64,000 bases of DNA. It comes from an uncultured Clostridia bacterium (GTDB taxonomy: Bacteria > Bacillota > Clostridia > Oscillospirales > Oscillospiraceae). The translations under genes and the position numbers were made by a program. Of this stretch, positions 27,824-36,771 are shown piece after piece. Location: assembly GCA_946412355.1 (NCBI GenBank), contig CAMKGX010000005.1:1-64000 (forward strand). The letters run 5' to 3'. Positions within the stretch are counted from its first letter, which is position 1. The number at the start of each line of letters is the position of its first letter. Below the pieces are notes generated by a model. It was not told the origin of the DNA. It was given only the letters and a program-made list of their open reading frames with translations, and searched no databases.

Positions 27824-29008
27824 ATGGCTATCGACTTTGATTATCTCTGCCGCATTACGGCCCATCTCTCGGGCATCCCGGTGCGGGTATACGAGGGGGA
27901 GCGTTTGGCGTCGTTCCACTCCCCGGTGGCCCTGCCCAGGGACCCGATGGTGCTGTATCAGGCGTCCATCTGGCGCATTTCCGACCACGTGGGGTACTGT
28001 CTCACGGAGGATTTTTTCTGTTACGGCGTCCTCACCTCCGGGGAGATACGCTTCATCGTAGGGCCTACCCGGCAGGTTCCCGCCTCCGACCAGACGCTGC
28101 GGGAACTGGCCTTTCGCCTGGGCCTGGGCAAGGAGGAGGCGGAGGAGTGCTGCCGCAGCATGAAGGCCATTGTGCCGATGCCGGTGGAGAGCCTGCTGCT
28201 GATGCTGTGCGCCGTCAACTACATGGTGAACGGCGAAAAGCGGGAGCTGCGGGACCTGACCATCACCACCGGGCAGCAGGAGGATCTGGACAGCCTCCGG
28301 GCCGCCCAGGCCATGGAACGCTCCGGCAGCCAGCCCCCCGCGCCGATGCACAACAGCTACAGCCAGGAGCAGGCGATCCTGCGCATCGTCCGCAAGGGGG
28401 ACACCGCCGCCCTCCACACCTGGCTGGGCAGCGCCCCCGCCATCCGGGGCGGCATATTGGCGCCGGAGCATCTGCGGCAGAGGAAAAACCTCTTTATCGT
28501 CACCGCCACGCTGTGCTCCCGGGCGGCCATACGGGGCGGGCTGGACGTGGACGACGCCTTTTCCCTCAGCGACGCCTACATTCAAAGCTGCGAGCGGCTG
28601 GACACGGCGGAGCAGATCACCAACCTGCAATACCACATGGTGCTGGAATTCACCCGGCGGGTGGAGCGGCTGCATCTGGGGGAGCATCCGGGGCGGCTGG
28701 CCCAGGCGGTGGCCAACTACGTGCAGCACCATCTTTCCGAGACCGTCTCCACCGAGAAGCTGGCCCAGGCGCTGTATATGGGGCGCTCCCACCTGTCCAC
28801 GAAGTTTCACGCCGAGACCGGCGTTACGCTCAGCGAGTTTATCCTCCGGCAGAAAACGGAGGAGGCCAAGCGCCTTCTCCGCTACACCGACCGCACCGCC
28901 GCCGCCATCGGGGAATACCTGGCCTTCTCCTCCCCCGCCCATTTCACAAGGGTGTTCAAAAAATACGCGGGGGTCACCCCCAACGAATACCGGGAAAAGC
29001 ACGGCTGA
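27824..29008 (+). CDS. AraC family transcriptional regulator
   Basis: 394 aa. Seen: an N-terminal sensory part (residues 1-280) without a clear cupin motif, and two C-terminal helix-turn-helix units: VSTEKLAQALYMGRSHLSTK near 307-326 and AAIGEYLAFSSPAHFTRVFK near 357-376, ending in the family motif YAGVTPNEYR. It probably activates the divergent GH3-transporter-GH78 operon when a sugar ligand is present. ATG 27824 has GGGAGGCGCC upstream; the frame stays open to 27722 but without a ribosome site. Strong own promoter, possibly autoregulated. Confidence 0.88.
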   Translation: MAIDFDYLCRITAHLSGIPVRVYEGERLASFHSPVALPRDPMVLYQASIWRISDHVGYCLTEDFFCYGVLTSGEIRFIVGPTRQVPASDQTLRELAFRLGLGKEEAEECCRSMKAIVPMPVESLLLMLCAVNYMVNGEKRELRDLTITTGQQEDLDSLRAAQAMERSGSQPPAPMHNSYSQEQAILRIVRKGDTAALHTWLGSAPAIRGGILAPEHLRQRKNLFIVTATLCSRAAIRGGLDVDDAFSLSDAYIQSCERLDTAEQITNLQYHMVLEFTRRVERLHLGEHPGRLAQAVANYVQHHLSETVSTEKLAQALYMGRSHLSTKFHAETGVTLSEFILRQKTEEAKRLLRYTDRTAAAIGEYLAFSSPAHFTRVFKKYAGVTPNEYREKHG

Positions 29009-29015
29009 GACAGCT

Positions 29016-29077
29016 ATGAACGGCACCCCACCTGTCAGCAGTATGCCATACTGTCTGACAAATGGGGTGCCGTTCAT
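29016..29077. terminator. Long imperfect hairpin, bidirectional terminator
   Basis: 62 bases that fold almost end to end: outer perfect 15-bp stem (29016-29030 with 29063-29077), inner 6- and 7-bp stems around a one-base loop, with one bulge. It lies between convergent AraC and flavin reductase genes. Its length and near-perfect symmetry exceed a normal terminator. Confidence 0.65.
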
Positions 29078-29110
29078 TGGAGAGAGACGCGGGTTTAATA
29101 TGGTGCGAGC

Positions 29111-29683
29111 TTATTTCTTCATCAGTCCGGCGCCGGCGTTCCAGGCCTGGCCTACACGGTCGCCGGTGGCGTAGTAGCCGTGGGTGAACTGGTCGAACAT
29201 GAGAGCGTGGAGCCGGGCGGGGTCCACCTTGCCCTTTTCGTTCAGCACAGATTCCTCCGCCTTTACGTTGACGATTTTGCCCACCACGCCGGACACGTGC
29301 TCCGTGTCCAGCATTTCCAGCAGCTGGCACTCCATCACCACAGGGAACTCCTCGATGATGGGGGCGTGCACCTTGTCGCTGCACACGGCGTGGTAGCCGG
29401 TGCGCTCGAATTTATCGTCGATTTTATTGCCGGAGGCGATGCCGAAGAAGTCCGCCACGTCCATGTGGGCCTCGTCCGCCAGGGCCACCGTAAAGGCGCG
29501 GCTGGCCTTGATGTTCAGCCACGTCCGCTTGCCCTCGCCGATGAAGAGGATGATCTTGCCCTCGTCGCAGATCTGGCCCCAGGCCACGTTCATCACGTTC
29601 ACCTTGTCGTGCTCGTCGTAGGCCGCCACCATCAGCACGGGCATGGGGTAGACCGCCTCCAAAATGCCTAAATCCTTTTTCAT
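29111..29683 (-). CDS. Flavin reductase-like domain protein
   Basis: 190 aa FMN-binding split-barrel protein of the flavin reductase-like/flavoredoxin group. Seen: N-terminal PMPVLMVAAYDEHDKVNVMNVAW, ILFIGEGKRTWLNIKASRAFTV near residue 45 and CQLLEMLDTEHVSGVVGKIVNV near 118, the expected beta-barrel pattern for FMN binding. Monocistronic. Role may be electron transfer or reduction of flavin; its partner is unknown. Confidence 0.85.
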   Translation of the reverse strand: MKKDLGILEAVYPMPVLMVAAYDEHDKVNVMNVAWGQICDEGKIILFIGEGKRTWLNIKASRAFTVALADEAHMDVADFFGIASGNKIDDKFERTGYHAVCSDKVHAPIIEEFPVVMECQLLEMLDTEHVSGVVGKIVNVKAEESVLNEKGKVDPARLHALMFDQFTHGYYATGDRVGQAWNAGAGLMKK

Positions 29684-29840
29684 GGGTTCATTCCGCCTTT
29701 CTCGATAATCCGCCCGGTGAGGCCGGGCTCAAAATGCTTTGTTAATGGTAACGGATGGGCCGCCTTTTGTCAAGGGCGGCGGCGCGCCCTTTAGCGCTGC
29801 CGCTGCTTTTTTGCGTTTTTGGGAAAAACACCCCCTGGCG

Positions 29841-29869
29841 TTAACAATACTTTAATATTGGCATGTTAT
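29841..29869 (+). promoter_or_regulatory. Candidate promoter for the two-component operon
   Basis: TTAACA (29841-29846), 17 bases, TGTTAT (29864-29869), followed by the regulator start at 29905. The -10 is a modest match. Upstream at about 29770-29820 is a GC hairpin run ending in six T residues that could insulate it from upstream transcription. Confidence 0.4.
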
Positions 29870-29904
29870 ATTGGCCCTTGAAAACACCTGTTGGAGGTCA
29901 CGCT

Positions 29905-30579
29905 ATGTTCAAGCTGTTGGTTGTGGAGGACGACCGGGAACTCAACCGCGCCGTCTGCTCCTTTTTGAACCGGAACGGTTACGACGCCCTGGGCTGCCTC
30001 GGCGCTAATGATGCCTACGACGCCCTGTACGGCGGCACGGTGTTTGACCTCATTATCTCGGACATTATGATGCCGGAGATCGACGGCTTCGCCTTTGCCA
30101 GCGCCATCCGGGACACGGACAAGAGCATCCCCATCCTCTTTATGACCGCCCGGGACGACTTCGCCGCCAAGCAGCGGGGCTTTCGCGTGGGGATTGACGA
30201 TTACATGGTCAAGCCCATCGACCTGGAGGAGCTGCTGCTCCGCGTGGAGGCCCTGCTGCGGCGGGCGGGCATCGCTGCCAGCCACAAGCTGGCGGTGGGC
30301 GCCCTGGTGCTGGACGCGGACGAGAGAAGCGCCGTGCTGAAGGGCGAGGAGGTTCCGCTGACCGTGCGGGAGTTCAATCTGCTGTACAAGCTGCTGAGCT
30401 ATCCCAAAAAGGCATTCACCCGCAGTCAACTGATGGACGAGTTCTGGGACGGGGAGACCGGCTCCGGCCCCCGCACGGTGGACGTGTACATGACGAAGCT
30501 CCGCCAGAAATTTGCCGGTTGCGACGACTTCGAGATTGTCACCGTCCACGGTCTGGGCTACAAGGCGGTGGTCAAATGA
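29905..30579 (+). CDS. OmpR/PhoB-type response regulator
   Basis: 224 aa. Seen: receiver domain (VVEDDREL at 5-12, phospho-acceptor Asp53 in IISDIMMPEIDGF, FMTAR near 80, MVKPIDLEELLLRV near 100) and a winged-helix DNA-binding domain (LTVREFNLLYKLLSYPKKAF near 157, RTVDVYMTKLRQKF near 200, TVHGLGYKAV at the end). ATG 29905 has TTGGAGG upstream. It overlaps the kinase start by ATGA. Target genes are unknown; the tandem GGTTTA site before 49074-50465 is a candidate target of a regulator of this family. Confidence 0.93.
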   Translation: MFKLLVVEDDRELNRAVCSFLNRNGYDALGCLGANDAYDALYGGTVFDLIISDIMMPEIDGFAFASAIRDTDKSIPILFMTARDDFAAKQRGFRVGIDDYMVKPIDLEELLLRVEALLRRAGIAASHKLAVGALVLDADERSAVLKGEEVPLTVREFNLLYKLLSYPKKAFTRSQLMDEFWDGETGSGPRTVDVYMTKLRQKFAGCDDFEIVTVHGLGYKAVVK

Positions 30580-31637
30580 AAGCGGAAAAGAACCGGAAGA
30601 GAGTGGCCTTTTTGCAGTTGTTCTGCATTTTCTTCCTGCTGATTGCCTTCGTGCTGACCAGCTCCATGATTCTGTTTATGACTTATCTGAAGAACTCCAC
30701 GGAGATCAGCCTTGGCGACGCCAACATCCGCATGGCGGCCATTGTCACCTTCGGCAACGTGTTCTTCCTCAGCCTCATCTGCGCGGCGGTGGACACGCTG
30801 CGGCGAAAGGTCACGGTGGAACGCCCGGTGAAGAAAATCATCGAGGGCGCGCGGAAGGTTATGGACGGCGACCTCTCCGCCCGGATTGAGCCGGTGCGGG
30901 GCGTGGACGCGCTCTTCAACGCCATCATCGACTACTTCAACCGTATGGTGGAGGAGCTCTCCGGCATGGAGACCCTGCGCACGGACTTTATCGCCAACGT
31001 CTCCCACGAGCTGAAGACCCCGCTGGCCGTGATTCAGAACTACGGCGCCCTGCTGCAGCAGCCGGACCTGCCCGAGGAAGACCGCAAAGACTATGCCCGC
31101 ACGGTGACCAACGCCGCGGCGCGGCTGGCCAGCCTCATCACCAACATTCTCAAGCTCAACAAGCTGGAAAACCAGCAGATTTATCCGAAAAAGGAGCGCT
31201 TCGATCTGGGGGAGCAGCTTTGCGGATGTCTGCTTACGTTTGAAAACGCCTGGGAAGCGAAGAACCTGGAGATTGAAACGGAGATTGAAGACGGCGTTAC
31301 CGTGGAGAGCGACCCGGAGCTTCTCTCACTTGTCTGGAACAACCTGTTTTCCAACGCCATTAAGTTCACGGAAAGCGGCGGCACGGTGGGCCTGAAGCTG
31401 TACGCCGACGCAGGTCACGCGGTGGTGGAGGTCTCGGACACCGGCTGCGGCATCCGCCCCGAGGTGGGGGCCCATATCTTTGAAAAATTCTATCAGGGCG
31501 ACACCTCCCACGCCACCCAGGGCAACGGTCTGGGTCTGGCGCTGGTCAAGCGGGTGGTGGACATCATCGGCGGCGAGATTGGCGTAAAGAGCGAGCCTGG
31601 CAAGGGCTCGACCTTCACGGTGAGGATGAAACGATAG
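30576..31637 (+). CDS. Sensor histidine kinase
   Basis: 353 aa membrane kinase partnered with the preceding regulator. Seen: transmembrane segment near 14-36, short outer loop, second segment near 52-74, a HAMP region ([21 protein letters not shown] near 90), H-box [12 protein letters not shown] with His144, N-box [15 protein letters not shown] near 250, and G-boxes VSDTGCGI and [10 protein letters not shown]. The outer loop is very short, so it may sense a membrane or intracellular signal. Start overlaps the regulator stop. Confidence 0.93.
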   Translation: MKAEKNRKRVAFLQLFCIFFLLIAFVLTSSMILFMTYLKNSTEISLGDANIRMAAIVTFGNVFFLSLICAAVDTLRRKVTVERPVKKIIEGARKVMDGDLSARIEPVRGVDALFNAIIDYFNRMVEELSGMETLRTDFIANVSHELKTPLAVIQNYGALLQQPDLPEEDRKDYARTVTNAAARLASLITNILKLNKLENQQIYPKKERFDLGEQLCGCLLTFENAWEAKNLEIETEIEDGVTVESDPELLSLVWNNLFSNAIKFTESGGTVGLKLYADAGHAVVEVSDTGCGIRPEVGAHIFEKFYQGDTSHATQGNGLGLALVKRVVDIIGGEIGVKSEPGKGSTFTVRMKR

Positions 31638-31649
31638 GGGGAAGCAGCT

Positions 31650-32018
31650 ATGAGCAGCCATTTTGAATACACCTATTCCGCCGAAGTCCAGAGCGAGATT
31701 GAGGCGATTCGCAGGAAGTATCTGCCCCCGGAGGAGCGGGAGGATAAGCTGGCACAGCTTCGGAAGCTGGACGCAAGTGTGGGAACGAGAGCCTTGATTG
31801 CCTCCATGGCTCTGGGCATTCTCAGCGCACTGGTTTTTGGCGCGGGGATGTGCTGTTTCCTGGTGTGGAGCCTGTGGGCGCCGGGGGCGCTGCTGTGCGT
31901 GGTCGGCGTAATCGGAATGCCGGTTGCTCCCTGGCTGTACCGCAAACTGGTGGAAAAGCGAAAACGGGAAATTGCCCCCGAGATTCTTCGTCTGGCCGGG
32001 GAATTGAGCCGGAAATAG
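31650..32018 (+). CDS. Small two-helix membrane protein of unknown function
   Basis: 122 aa. Seen: acidic/basic N-terminal helix with [20 protein letters not shown], then two hydrophobic segments (about 48-70 and 75-95), and a basic C-terminal helix. It follows the kinase by 12 bases, with GGGGGAAGCAG upstream, so it belongs to the same operon. Similar small proteins are common in Clostridia and are often mislabelled as enzymes; no enzyme motif is visible. It may modulate the kinase, which is speculative. Confidence 0.7.
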   Translation: MSSHFEYTYSAEVQSEIEAIRRKYLPPEEREDKLAQLRKLDASVGTRALIASMALGILSALVFGAGMCCFLVWSLWAPGALLCVVGVIGMPVAPWLYRKLVEKRKREIAPEILRLAGELSRK

Positions 32019-32021
32019 AGC

Positions 32022-32051
32022 AAAAAGTCTCGAAGAAATTCGGGACTTTTT
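32022..32051 (+). terminator. Rho-independent terminator
   Basis: 13-bp stem with one G:U pair and loop GAAA, A-rich at the base, followed by TTTTTTATTTT, right after the small membrane protein. Confidence 0.85.
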
Positions 32052-32114
32052 TATTTTAACAATTCCCAAACAATTCGTGAAAAACACGCAAACATCCACC
32101 GGGTATGATGCAAT

Positions 32115-32146
32115 CGTTCCAAGGGGAACGCGAAGAATACTATAAT
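32115..32146 (+). promoter_or_regulatory. Candidate promoter and operator of the epimerase gene
   Basis: TATAAT at 32141-32146 is a perfect -10. The -35 zone is filled by a palindrome CGTTCC-AAGG-GGAACG (32115-32130) with no good TTGACA, so a regulator may bind there. Confidence 0.5.
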
Positions 32147-32169
32147 CAATCATTGAGGTGGAAATAACA

Positions 32170-33258
32170 ATGAAAAACAACAATAACAAAACGCTGTATC
32201 TTGTCACCAGCGCCGCGGGCTTCATGGGCGGCATCGTCTGCCGACAGCTCCTGGACCGGGGCGACCGCGTCCGGGCCTTCGTTCTCAAGGGGGATCCGGC
32301 TGTAAAGTACGTCCCCCGGGAGTGTGAGATTGTGGAGGGGGACGTGTGCGACAGGGCTTCCCTCCGGGCGTTTTTCACCGTGCCGGAGGGCACCGAGACC
32401 ATCTGCCTGCACATTGCCAGCATCGTGTCCATGGACCCTGGCTACAACCAGAAGGTCATGGACGTGAACGTGGGCGGCGCCAAAAACATCATCGAGATGT
32501 GCCTGAGTCACCCCGAGTGCAAAAAGCTGGTATACGTCAGCTCTACCGGGGCCATTCCCGAGCGGCCCAAGGGGGAGAAGATACGGGAAGTGGATGCCTT
32601 TGATCCCGACGCGGTGCTGGGCTGCTACAGCCGCAGCAAGGCCCTGGCCACCCAGGCGGTGCTGGACGCCGTCCGTGAGCGGGGGCTCAACGCCTGCGTG
32701 GTGCATCCCAGCGGCATCATGGGCCCCGGGGACAACGCGGTGGGCGAGACCACCGGCACCGTGCTGCGGATTCTCAACGGGGAGATGCCCATGGGAATCG
32801 ACGGCTCCTTCAACCTGTGCGACGCCCGGGATCTGGCCGACGGGATTATCCGGGCCGCGGACAGGGGCCGCTGCGGGGAATGCTACATCTTCGGCAACGA
32901 AGAAGTCACCTTCCGGGAGTTCGCCGCCATTCTGGCGCGGGAAGCGGGCATCAGGCCCATGCGGCTCTTCCTGCCCATCCCCCTGGCCAACGCCATGGCG
33001 AAAATGATGGAAAAGAGGGCCGTCCGCACCGGGGAAAAGCCTTTGATGACCACCTTCTCCATCTACAATCTGGCGAGAAACAACGTTTTTGACTCCTCCA
33101 AGGCAGAGCGCGAGTTGGGGTATCACACCCGGAGTTACGCCGAGACCATGCACGACGAGATTCAGTGGCTGATACAGACCGGGAAGTACACTCCGGCGGG
33201 GCGCGGGGGCGTAAAGGCTTTTACCGGCAGGGCAACGGCCGCGCCGGGGCATGCGTAA
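32170..33258 (+). CDS. NAD(P)-dependent epimerase/dehydratase (extended SDR)
   Basis: 362 aa. Seen: nucleotide-binding TSAAGFMGGIVCRQLLD at residues 13-29 (a variant of the usual TGATGFLG), VYVSSTGAIP near 123, catalytic YSRSK with Tyr153 and Lys157, and HPSGIMGPGD near 179. This matches extended SDRs such as dihydroflavonol reductase/NAD-dependent epimerases. The substrate is unknown. ATG 32170 has GAGGTGG upstream; a GTG at 32158 is part of that site. Monocistronic, with terminators on both sides. Confidence 0.85.
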   Translation: MKNNNNKTLYLVTSAAGFMGGIVCRQLLDRGDRVRAFVLKGDPAVKYVPRECEIVEGDVCDRASLRAFFTVPEGTETICLHIASIVSMDPGYNQKVMDVNVGGAKNIIEMCLSHPECKKLVYVSSTGAIPERPKGEKIREVDAFDPDAVLGCYSRSKALATQAVLDAVRERGLNACVVHPSGIMGPGDNAVGETTGTVLRILNGEMPMGIDGSFNLCDARDLADGIIRAADRGRCGECYIFGNEEVTFREFAAILAREAGIRPMRLFLPIPLANAMAKMMEKRAVRTGEKPLMTTFSIYNLARNNVFDSSKAERELGYHTRSYAETMHDEIQWLIQTGKYTPAGRGGVKAFTGRATAAPGHA

Positions 33259-33291
33259 GCGACGCGGCGAGAGGAAACGCACGATTATGGC

Positions 33292-33324
33292 AAAAAACAC
33301 CCGGCGGGAGGCCGGGTGTTTTTT
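33292..33324. terminator. Bidirectional terminator
   Basis: Perfect 14-bp stem with A6/T6 base and loop GGGAG, between the convergent epimerase and acetyltransferase genes. Confidence 0.9.
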
Positions 33325-33338
33325 TCGTGTCGGGTGGG

Positions 33339-33890
33339 CTAACGGTCGGCGCGGAGGAGGGCGTAGCAGCAGGCGTCGCCTACGCCCTGGTTGCTCCGCA
33401 CCGCGCTGCGCAAGGTGCCCTCATAGCGCATGCCGCACTTTTGCATCACCATGCCGGAGCGGGGGTTGCGCTGGTCGTGGCAGGCCGCCACGCGGTTGGC
33501 CTCTACGGTGTCGAAGAAGAAATCCATCACGGCCTGCAAGGCCTCCGACGTCAGCCCCCGGTGCCACCAGGGTTTGCCGATGCAGTAGCCGATTTCCACC
33601 GCGTCAAGGTCGTCGTCCACCTTTACGGCGGAGATGCTGCCGATGGGCTCGTCGCCGTTTCCTTGCAGCACGATGGCCCACTGGTAGTAGTCTTGGCGGG
33701 CGTAGGACGCCGCCCAGTCCTCCAACAGGGCCCGGGTGGCCGACGGGCTTTCATGGGGCGGCCAGGTGAGGTACTCCGTCACCTCCGGGTCGGAGGCCCA
33801 GTTGCGGTACATGGCCTCCGCGTCCTCCGGTGTAAACCGCCGGAGCACCAGGCGCTGTGTTTCCAGGGTCTGCGTTCCGCAGTGCTTCAT
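33339..33890 (-). CDS. GNAT family N-acetyltransferase (RimJ/RimL type)
   Basis: 183 aa. Seen: TQRLVLRRFTPEDAEAMYRNW at residues 11-31, PIGSISAVKVDDDLDAVEIGYCIGKPWWHRGLTSEAL near 82-118 with the acetyl-CoA loop (W-x-R-G-L-T), and ANRVAACHDQRNPRSGMVMQKCGMRYEGTLR near 130-160. This is the standard RimJ/RimL-like pattern; the acceptor (ribosomal protein, other protein or drug) is unknown. AAAGGAGGGAGA precedes the ATG. Monocistronic. Confidence 0.88.
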   Translation of the reverse strand: MKHCGTQTLETQRLVLRRFTPEDAEAMYRNWASDPEVTEYLTWPPHESPSATRALLEDWAASYARQDYYQWAIVLQGNGDEPIGSISAVKVDDDLDAVEIGYCIGKPWWHRGLTSEALQAVMDFFFDTVEANRVAACHDQRNPRSGMVMQKCGMRYEGTLRSAVRSNQGVGDACCYALLRADR

Positions 33891-33913
33891 AGGCTCTCCC
33901 TCCTTTTATGACA

Positions 33914-33959
33914 GCGCTCCCCCCATAGCGGCAGTTTCCTTTCACTATGGGGGGAGCGC
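33914..33959 (-). terminator. Terminator of the opp operon
   Basis: Perfect 15-bp GC-rich stem (33914-33928 with 33945-33959) 60 bases after the binding-protein stop, read on the minus strand, with an A/T-rich flank. Confidence 0.7.
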
Positions 33960-34022
33960 GTTACGTTATGTCCGGGCGCTCAGCCGCTTTTTACAGCCTG
34001 CCGCAGCGCGCCGTATGGATGC

Positions 34023-35759
34023 TTACCGACCGAACTGGCAGTCGTTGTTGCCGGACACGGTGGTCCACATCTCCAGCATGTTGATGGGGTCGTTGAAGTC
34101 GGCGATCCAACCCTCGCGGGCGAAGTCGAAGTTACCGGCCTTGCGCTCCTCCAGGAACACGTTCCAATCCTGCTGCTGGATGCTCAGCTCGATGCCCACG
34201 GCGGCCAGATCCTGCTGGATGGACTCAGCGATGGCGATGTGGCCGGAGGTGGTGTTGGTCAGGTACTCCAGCTGGATGGGGGTCTCGGCGGACAGCTTGC
34301 CGTCCTCGCCGAACTTGTAGCCGGCGGACTTCAGCAGGGTGATGGCCTTGGCCACGGTGGCGTCGTAGTCATTGTTGATGGCGTAGGGATCGAAGTAGCC
34401 CTGGGCGGTGGCGTCGGACTTGAAGATGCCGCCGTTACCGTCGGCCATGCCCAGAGGAATGAAGGCGTTGGCCGCCACCTGACCGGTCTGGCCGATGTTC
34501 TCGCAGATGTAGTCACGGTCAATCAGGATGGTGAAGGCGGTACGCATGGCAGCGGCCTGCTCGGGGGTCTTGCCCTCGAAGATGGCGCTCTTGGCGTTAA
34601 AGGCCACGTAGTAGGTGCCCAGCTCGTCCACGATGTGGAACTCGGGGTTATTCAGCAGGGAGGCCACCTCATCGGTGGGAACGGAGTCGGCGAAGTCCAG
34701 GTCGCCGGCGTTGTAGGCGGCGTAGATGGCGGTGTCGTCAGCGGAGAGCATGTACTCCAGCTTCTCCACGGTGACCTTGTCGGCATCATACCAGTAGGGG
34801 TTCTTCTCATAGGTCATGGAAGTGTCGTGGTTCCAGCCGGTGCAGACGTAGGCACCGTTGGACACGAAGCCGGCCTCCTGGCACCAGCCGCCGGGGCTGG
34901 TCTGCCAATCGGCATAGGACTCAACGGCAGCCTGCTTCACGGGGAAGAAGGTGGGGAAGGCCATCAGGTCTTCCATATAGGCGCAGGGGGCGTTCAGCTC
35001 GAAGACGAAGGTAGTGGCGTCGGGAGCGGAAACGGCCAGGTCATTGGGGAAGCCCTTGATGTTGTCGAACATGTAGGCGTAGTCGGCGGCAGTCTCATCG
35101 GAGGCGGCGCGCTTCCAGGAGTACACGAAGTCGGCGGCGGTCAGGTCGCTGCCGTCGGACCACTTCAGGCCATCCTTCAGGGTGACGGTGTAGGTCAGGC
35201 CGTCGTCGCTGACGGTGTAGCCGGTGGCGCAGGCGGGCGTGGTCTTGCCCTCGGCGTCATAGGTGTACAGGCCGGAGAAGGAGTTGGCAGCCAGGCAGGC
35301 GCCGTCCACGGAGCTGTTCAGCGCGGGGTCCAGATAATCGGGCTCGCTGGCCAGGTTCAGGCGCAGGGTGTCGGAGCCGTTGGACAGGGTGCTGTACATG
35401 AAGAACTTGGTGGCATAGGGGTTGGAATAGATGCCGCTGACATAGTCCTTCATCAGGTAGATGTCGTTGTAGTAGTAGATGGGGATGACGCAGTTGGTGG
35501 CCATGAGGATATCCTCGGCCTGGTGCATCAGCTCGGTGCGCTTGGCAAAGTCGGTCTCGGCCTTGATCTGCGCGATCAGAGCGTCATACTGAGACCAGTC
35601 GGCCAGGGGATCGATGAACGCCTCGCTGACCAGCTCGGCGGCGTCGGGGGTCTCCTCGTCCACCGGCTCGGTAACAGGCTCGCTGTTGTTGCCTGCGCCG
35701 CAGGCAGCCAGAGCGAGGACCATTACCAGTGCAAGAAACAGTGCAAGAAACTTTTTCAT
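34023..35759 (-). CDS. oppA: Oligopeptide-binding lipoprotein, apparently circularly permuted
   Basis: 578 aa lipoprotein (lipobox LAAC, Cys20) of the SBP_bac_5 family, feeding the OppBCDF importer. Order is unusual. Residues 56-124 (SQYDALIAQIKAET through NCVIPIYYYNDIYL to KFFMYST) match what is normally the C-terminal end of OppA/DppA proteins. The normal N-terminal part follows from about 130 (LRLNLASEPDYLDPALN), then KWSDGSDLTAADFVYSWKR near 200. The protein stops at WTTVSGNNDCQFGR, exactly where the YDALI segment would normally continue. The end is a clean TAA, with no YDALI coding downstream in any frame. Last gene of the operon; TGGAGG precedes the ATG. A small ACCCC/GGGGT hairpin lies in the gap before it. 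Confidence 0.85.
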   Translation of the reverse strand: MKKFLALFLALVMVLALAACGAGNNSEPVTEPVDEETPDAAELVSEAFIDPLADWSQYDALIAQIKAETDFAKRTELMHQAEDILMATNCVIPIYYYNDIYLMKDYVSGIYSNPYATKFFMYSTLSNGSDTLRLNLASEPDYLDPALNSSVDGACLAANSFSGLYTYDAEGKTTPACATGYTVSDDGLTYTVTLKDGLKWSDGSDLTAADFVYSWKRAASDETAADYAYMFDNIKGFPNDLAVSAPDATTFVFELNAPCAYMEDLMAFPTFFPVKQAAVESYADWQTSPGGWCQEAGFVSNGAYVCTGWNHDTSMTYEKNPYWYDADKVTVEKLEYMLSADDTAIYAAYNAGDLDFADSVPTDEVASLLNNPEFHIVDELGTYYVAFNAKSAIFEGKTPEQAAAMRTAFTILIDRDYICENIGQTGQVAANAFIPLGMADGNGGIFKSDATAQGYFDPYAINNDYDATVAKAITLLKSAGYKFGEDGKLSAETPIQLEYLTNTTSGHIAIAESIQQDLAAVGIELSIQQQDWNVFLEERKAGNFDFAREGWIADFNDPINMLEMWTTVSGNNDCQFGR

Positions 35760-35811
35760 ACTTTTGGTACCTCCATTTTTTTATTGTATAGAAACCCCAA
35801 AGGGGTACTAT

Positions 35812-36771
35812 CTACTTGTTCCAGCAGGCCACCTGGTGGCCGCTGCCCCGGTCGGTGAGGGTGGGGCACTCCGCGGCGCACTGCTCGGTGGCGTAGCGGC
35901 AGCGGGTGCGGAAGGGGCAGCCGCTGGGCCGGTGCAGGGGGCTGGGCACGTCGCCCTCCAGGATGATGCGCTGGCGGGCACGGGTGATCTCCGGGTCGGG
36001 GATGGGCACCGCCGACAGCAGGGACTCGGTGTAGGGGTGGATGGGGTGGCTGTTGAGTTCGTCGGCGTCGGCGATCTCCACGATCTTGCCCAGGTACATC
36101 ACGGCGATGCGCTGGGAGATGTGGTGGACCACCAGCAGGTCGTGGGCGATGAAGAGATAGGCCACGCCCAGCTTCTCCTGCAGCTCCTCAAACATATTGA
36201 TGACCTGGGCCTGGATGGACACATCCAGGGCGGAAACGGGTTCGTCGCAGACGATGAACTTGGGATTCACCGCCAGGGCACGGGCGATGCCGATGCGCTG
36301 GCGCTGGCCGCCGGAGAACTCGTGGGCGTAGCGGCGGGCGTGCTCGGCGTTGAGGCCCACGTAGCTCATCAGCTCCAGAATCCGCTCACGCCGCTCCTTG
36401 CGGTTGGCGCACAGATGGTGCACGTCCAGGGGCTCGCCGATGATGTCCTCCACCGTCATGCGGGGGTCCAGAGAGGAATAGGGGTCCTGGAACACCATCT
36501 GCATCTGCTTGCGCATGTGGGTGATGTTCTTGGCCGTCACCGGCTCGCCGTCGAAGATGACCTCGCCGCCGGTGGGCTCATACAGCCGCAGCAGGGACCG
36601 GCCCGCGGTGGTCTTGCCGCAGCCGGACTCGCCTACCAGGCCCAGGGTCTCCCCTTTGCCCACGGTGAAGGAGATGTCGTCCACCGCCTTGAGATAGACC
36701 GTCTTGCCAAAGCCGGTCTTGACGGGGAAATACTGCTTCAGATTTCTGACTTCCACCAGAGGTTCACTCAT
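35812..36771 (-). CDS. oppF: Oligopeptide ABC transporter ATPase (OppF type)
   Basis: 319 aa. Seen: Walker [12 protein letters not shown] near residue 46, signature [14 protein letters not shown] near 154, Walker [13 protein letters not shown] near 174, and a C-terminal Cys-containing oligopeptide-type tail ([14 protein letters not shown]) near 288. It forms the ATPase pair with OppD. Its ATG overlaps the OppD stop by 4 bases. Confidence 0.93.
   Translation of the reverse strand: MSEPLVEVRNLKQYFPVKTGFGKTVYLKAVDDISFTVGKGETLGLVGESGCGKTTAGRSLLRLYEPTGGEVIFDGEPVTAKNITHMRKQMQMVFQDPYSSLDPRMTVEDIIGEPLDVHHLCANRKERRERILELMSYVGLNAEHARRYAHEFSGGQRQRIGIARALAVNPKFIVCDEPVSALDVSIQAQVINMFEELQEKLGVAYLFIAHDLLVVHHISQRIAVMYLGKIVEIADADELNSHPIHPYTESLLSAVPIPDPEITRARQRIILEGDVPSPLHRPSGCPFRTRCRYATEQCAAECPTLTDRGSGHQVACWNK

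Noticed and set aside
29740-29840. Promoter for the flavin reductase gene
   Set aside because: No hexamer pair with suitable spacing was convincing on the minus strand.
33914-34022. A frameshift explaining the short C-terminus of OppA
   Set aside because: All frames after the TAA were read; none encodes the missing YDALI segment, which is instead at the N-terminus of the same frame.
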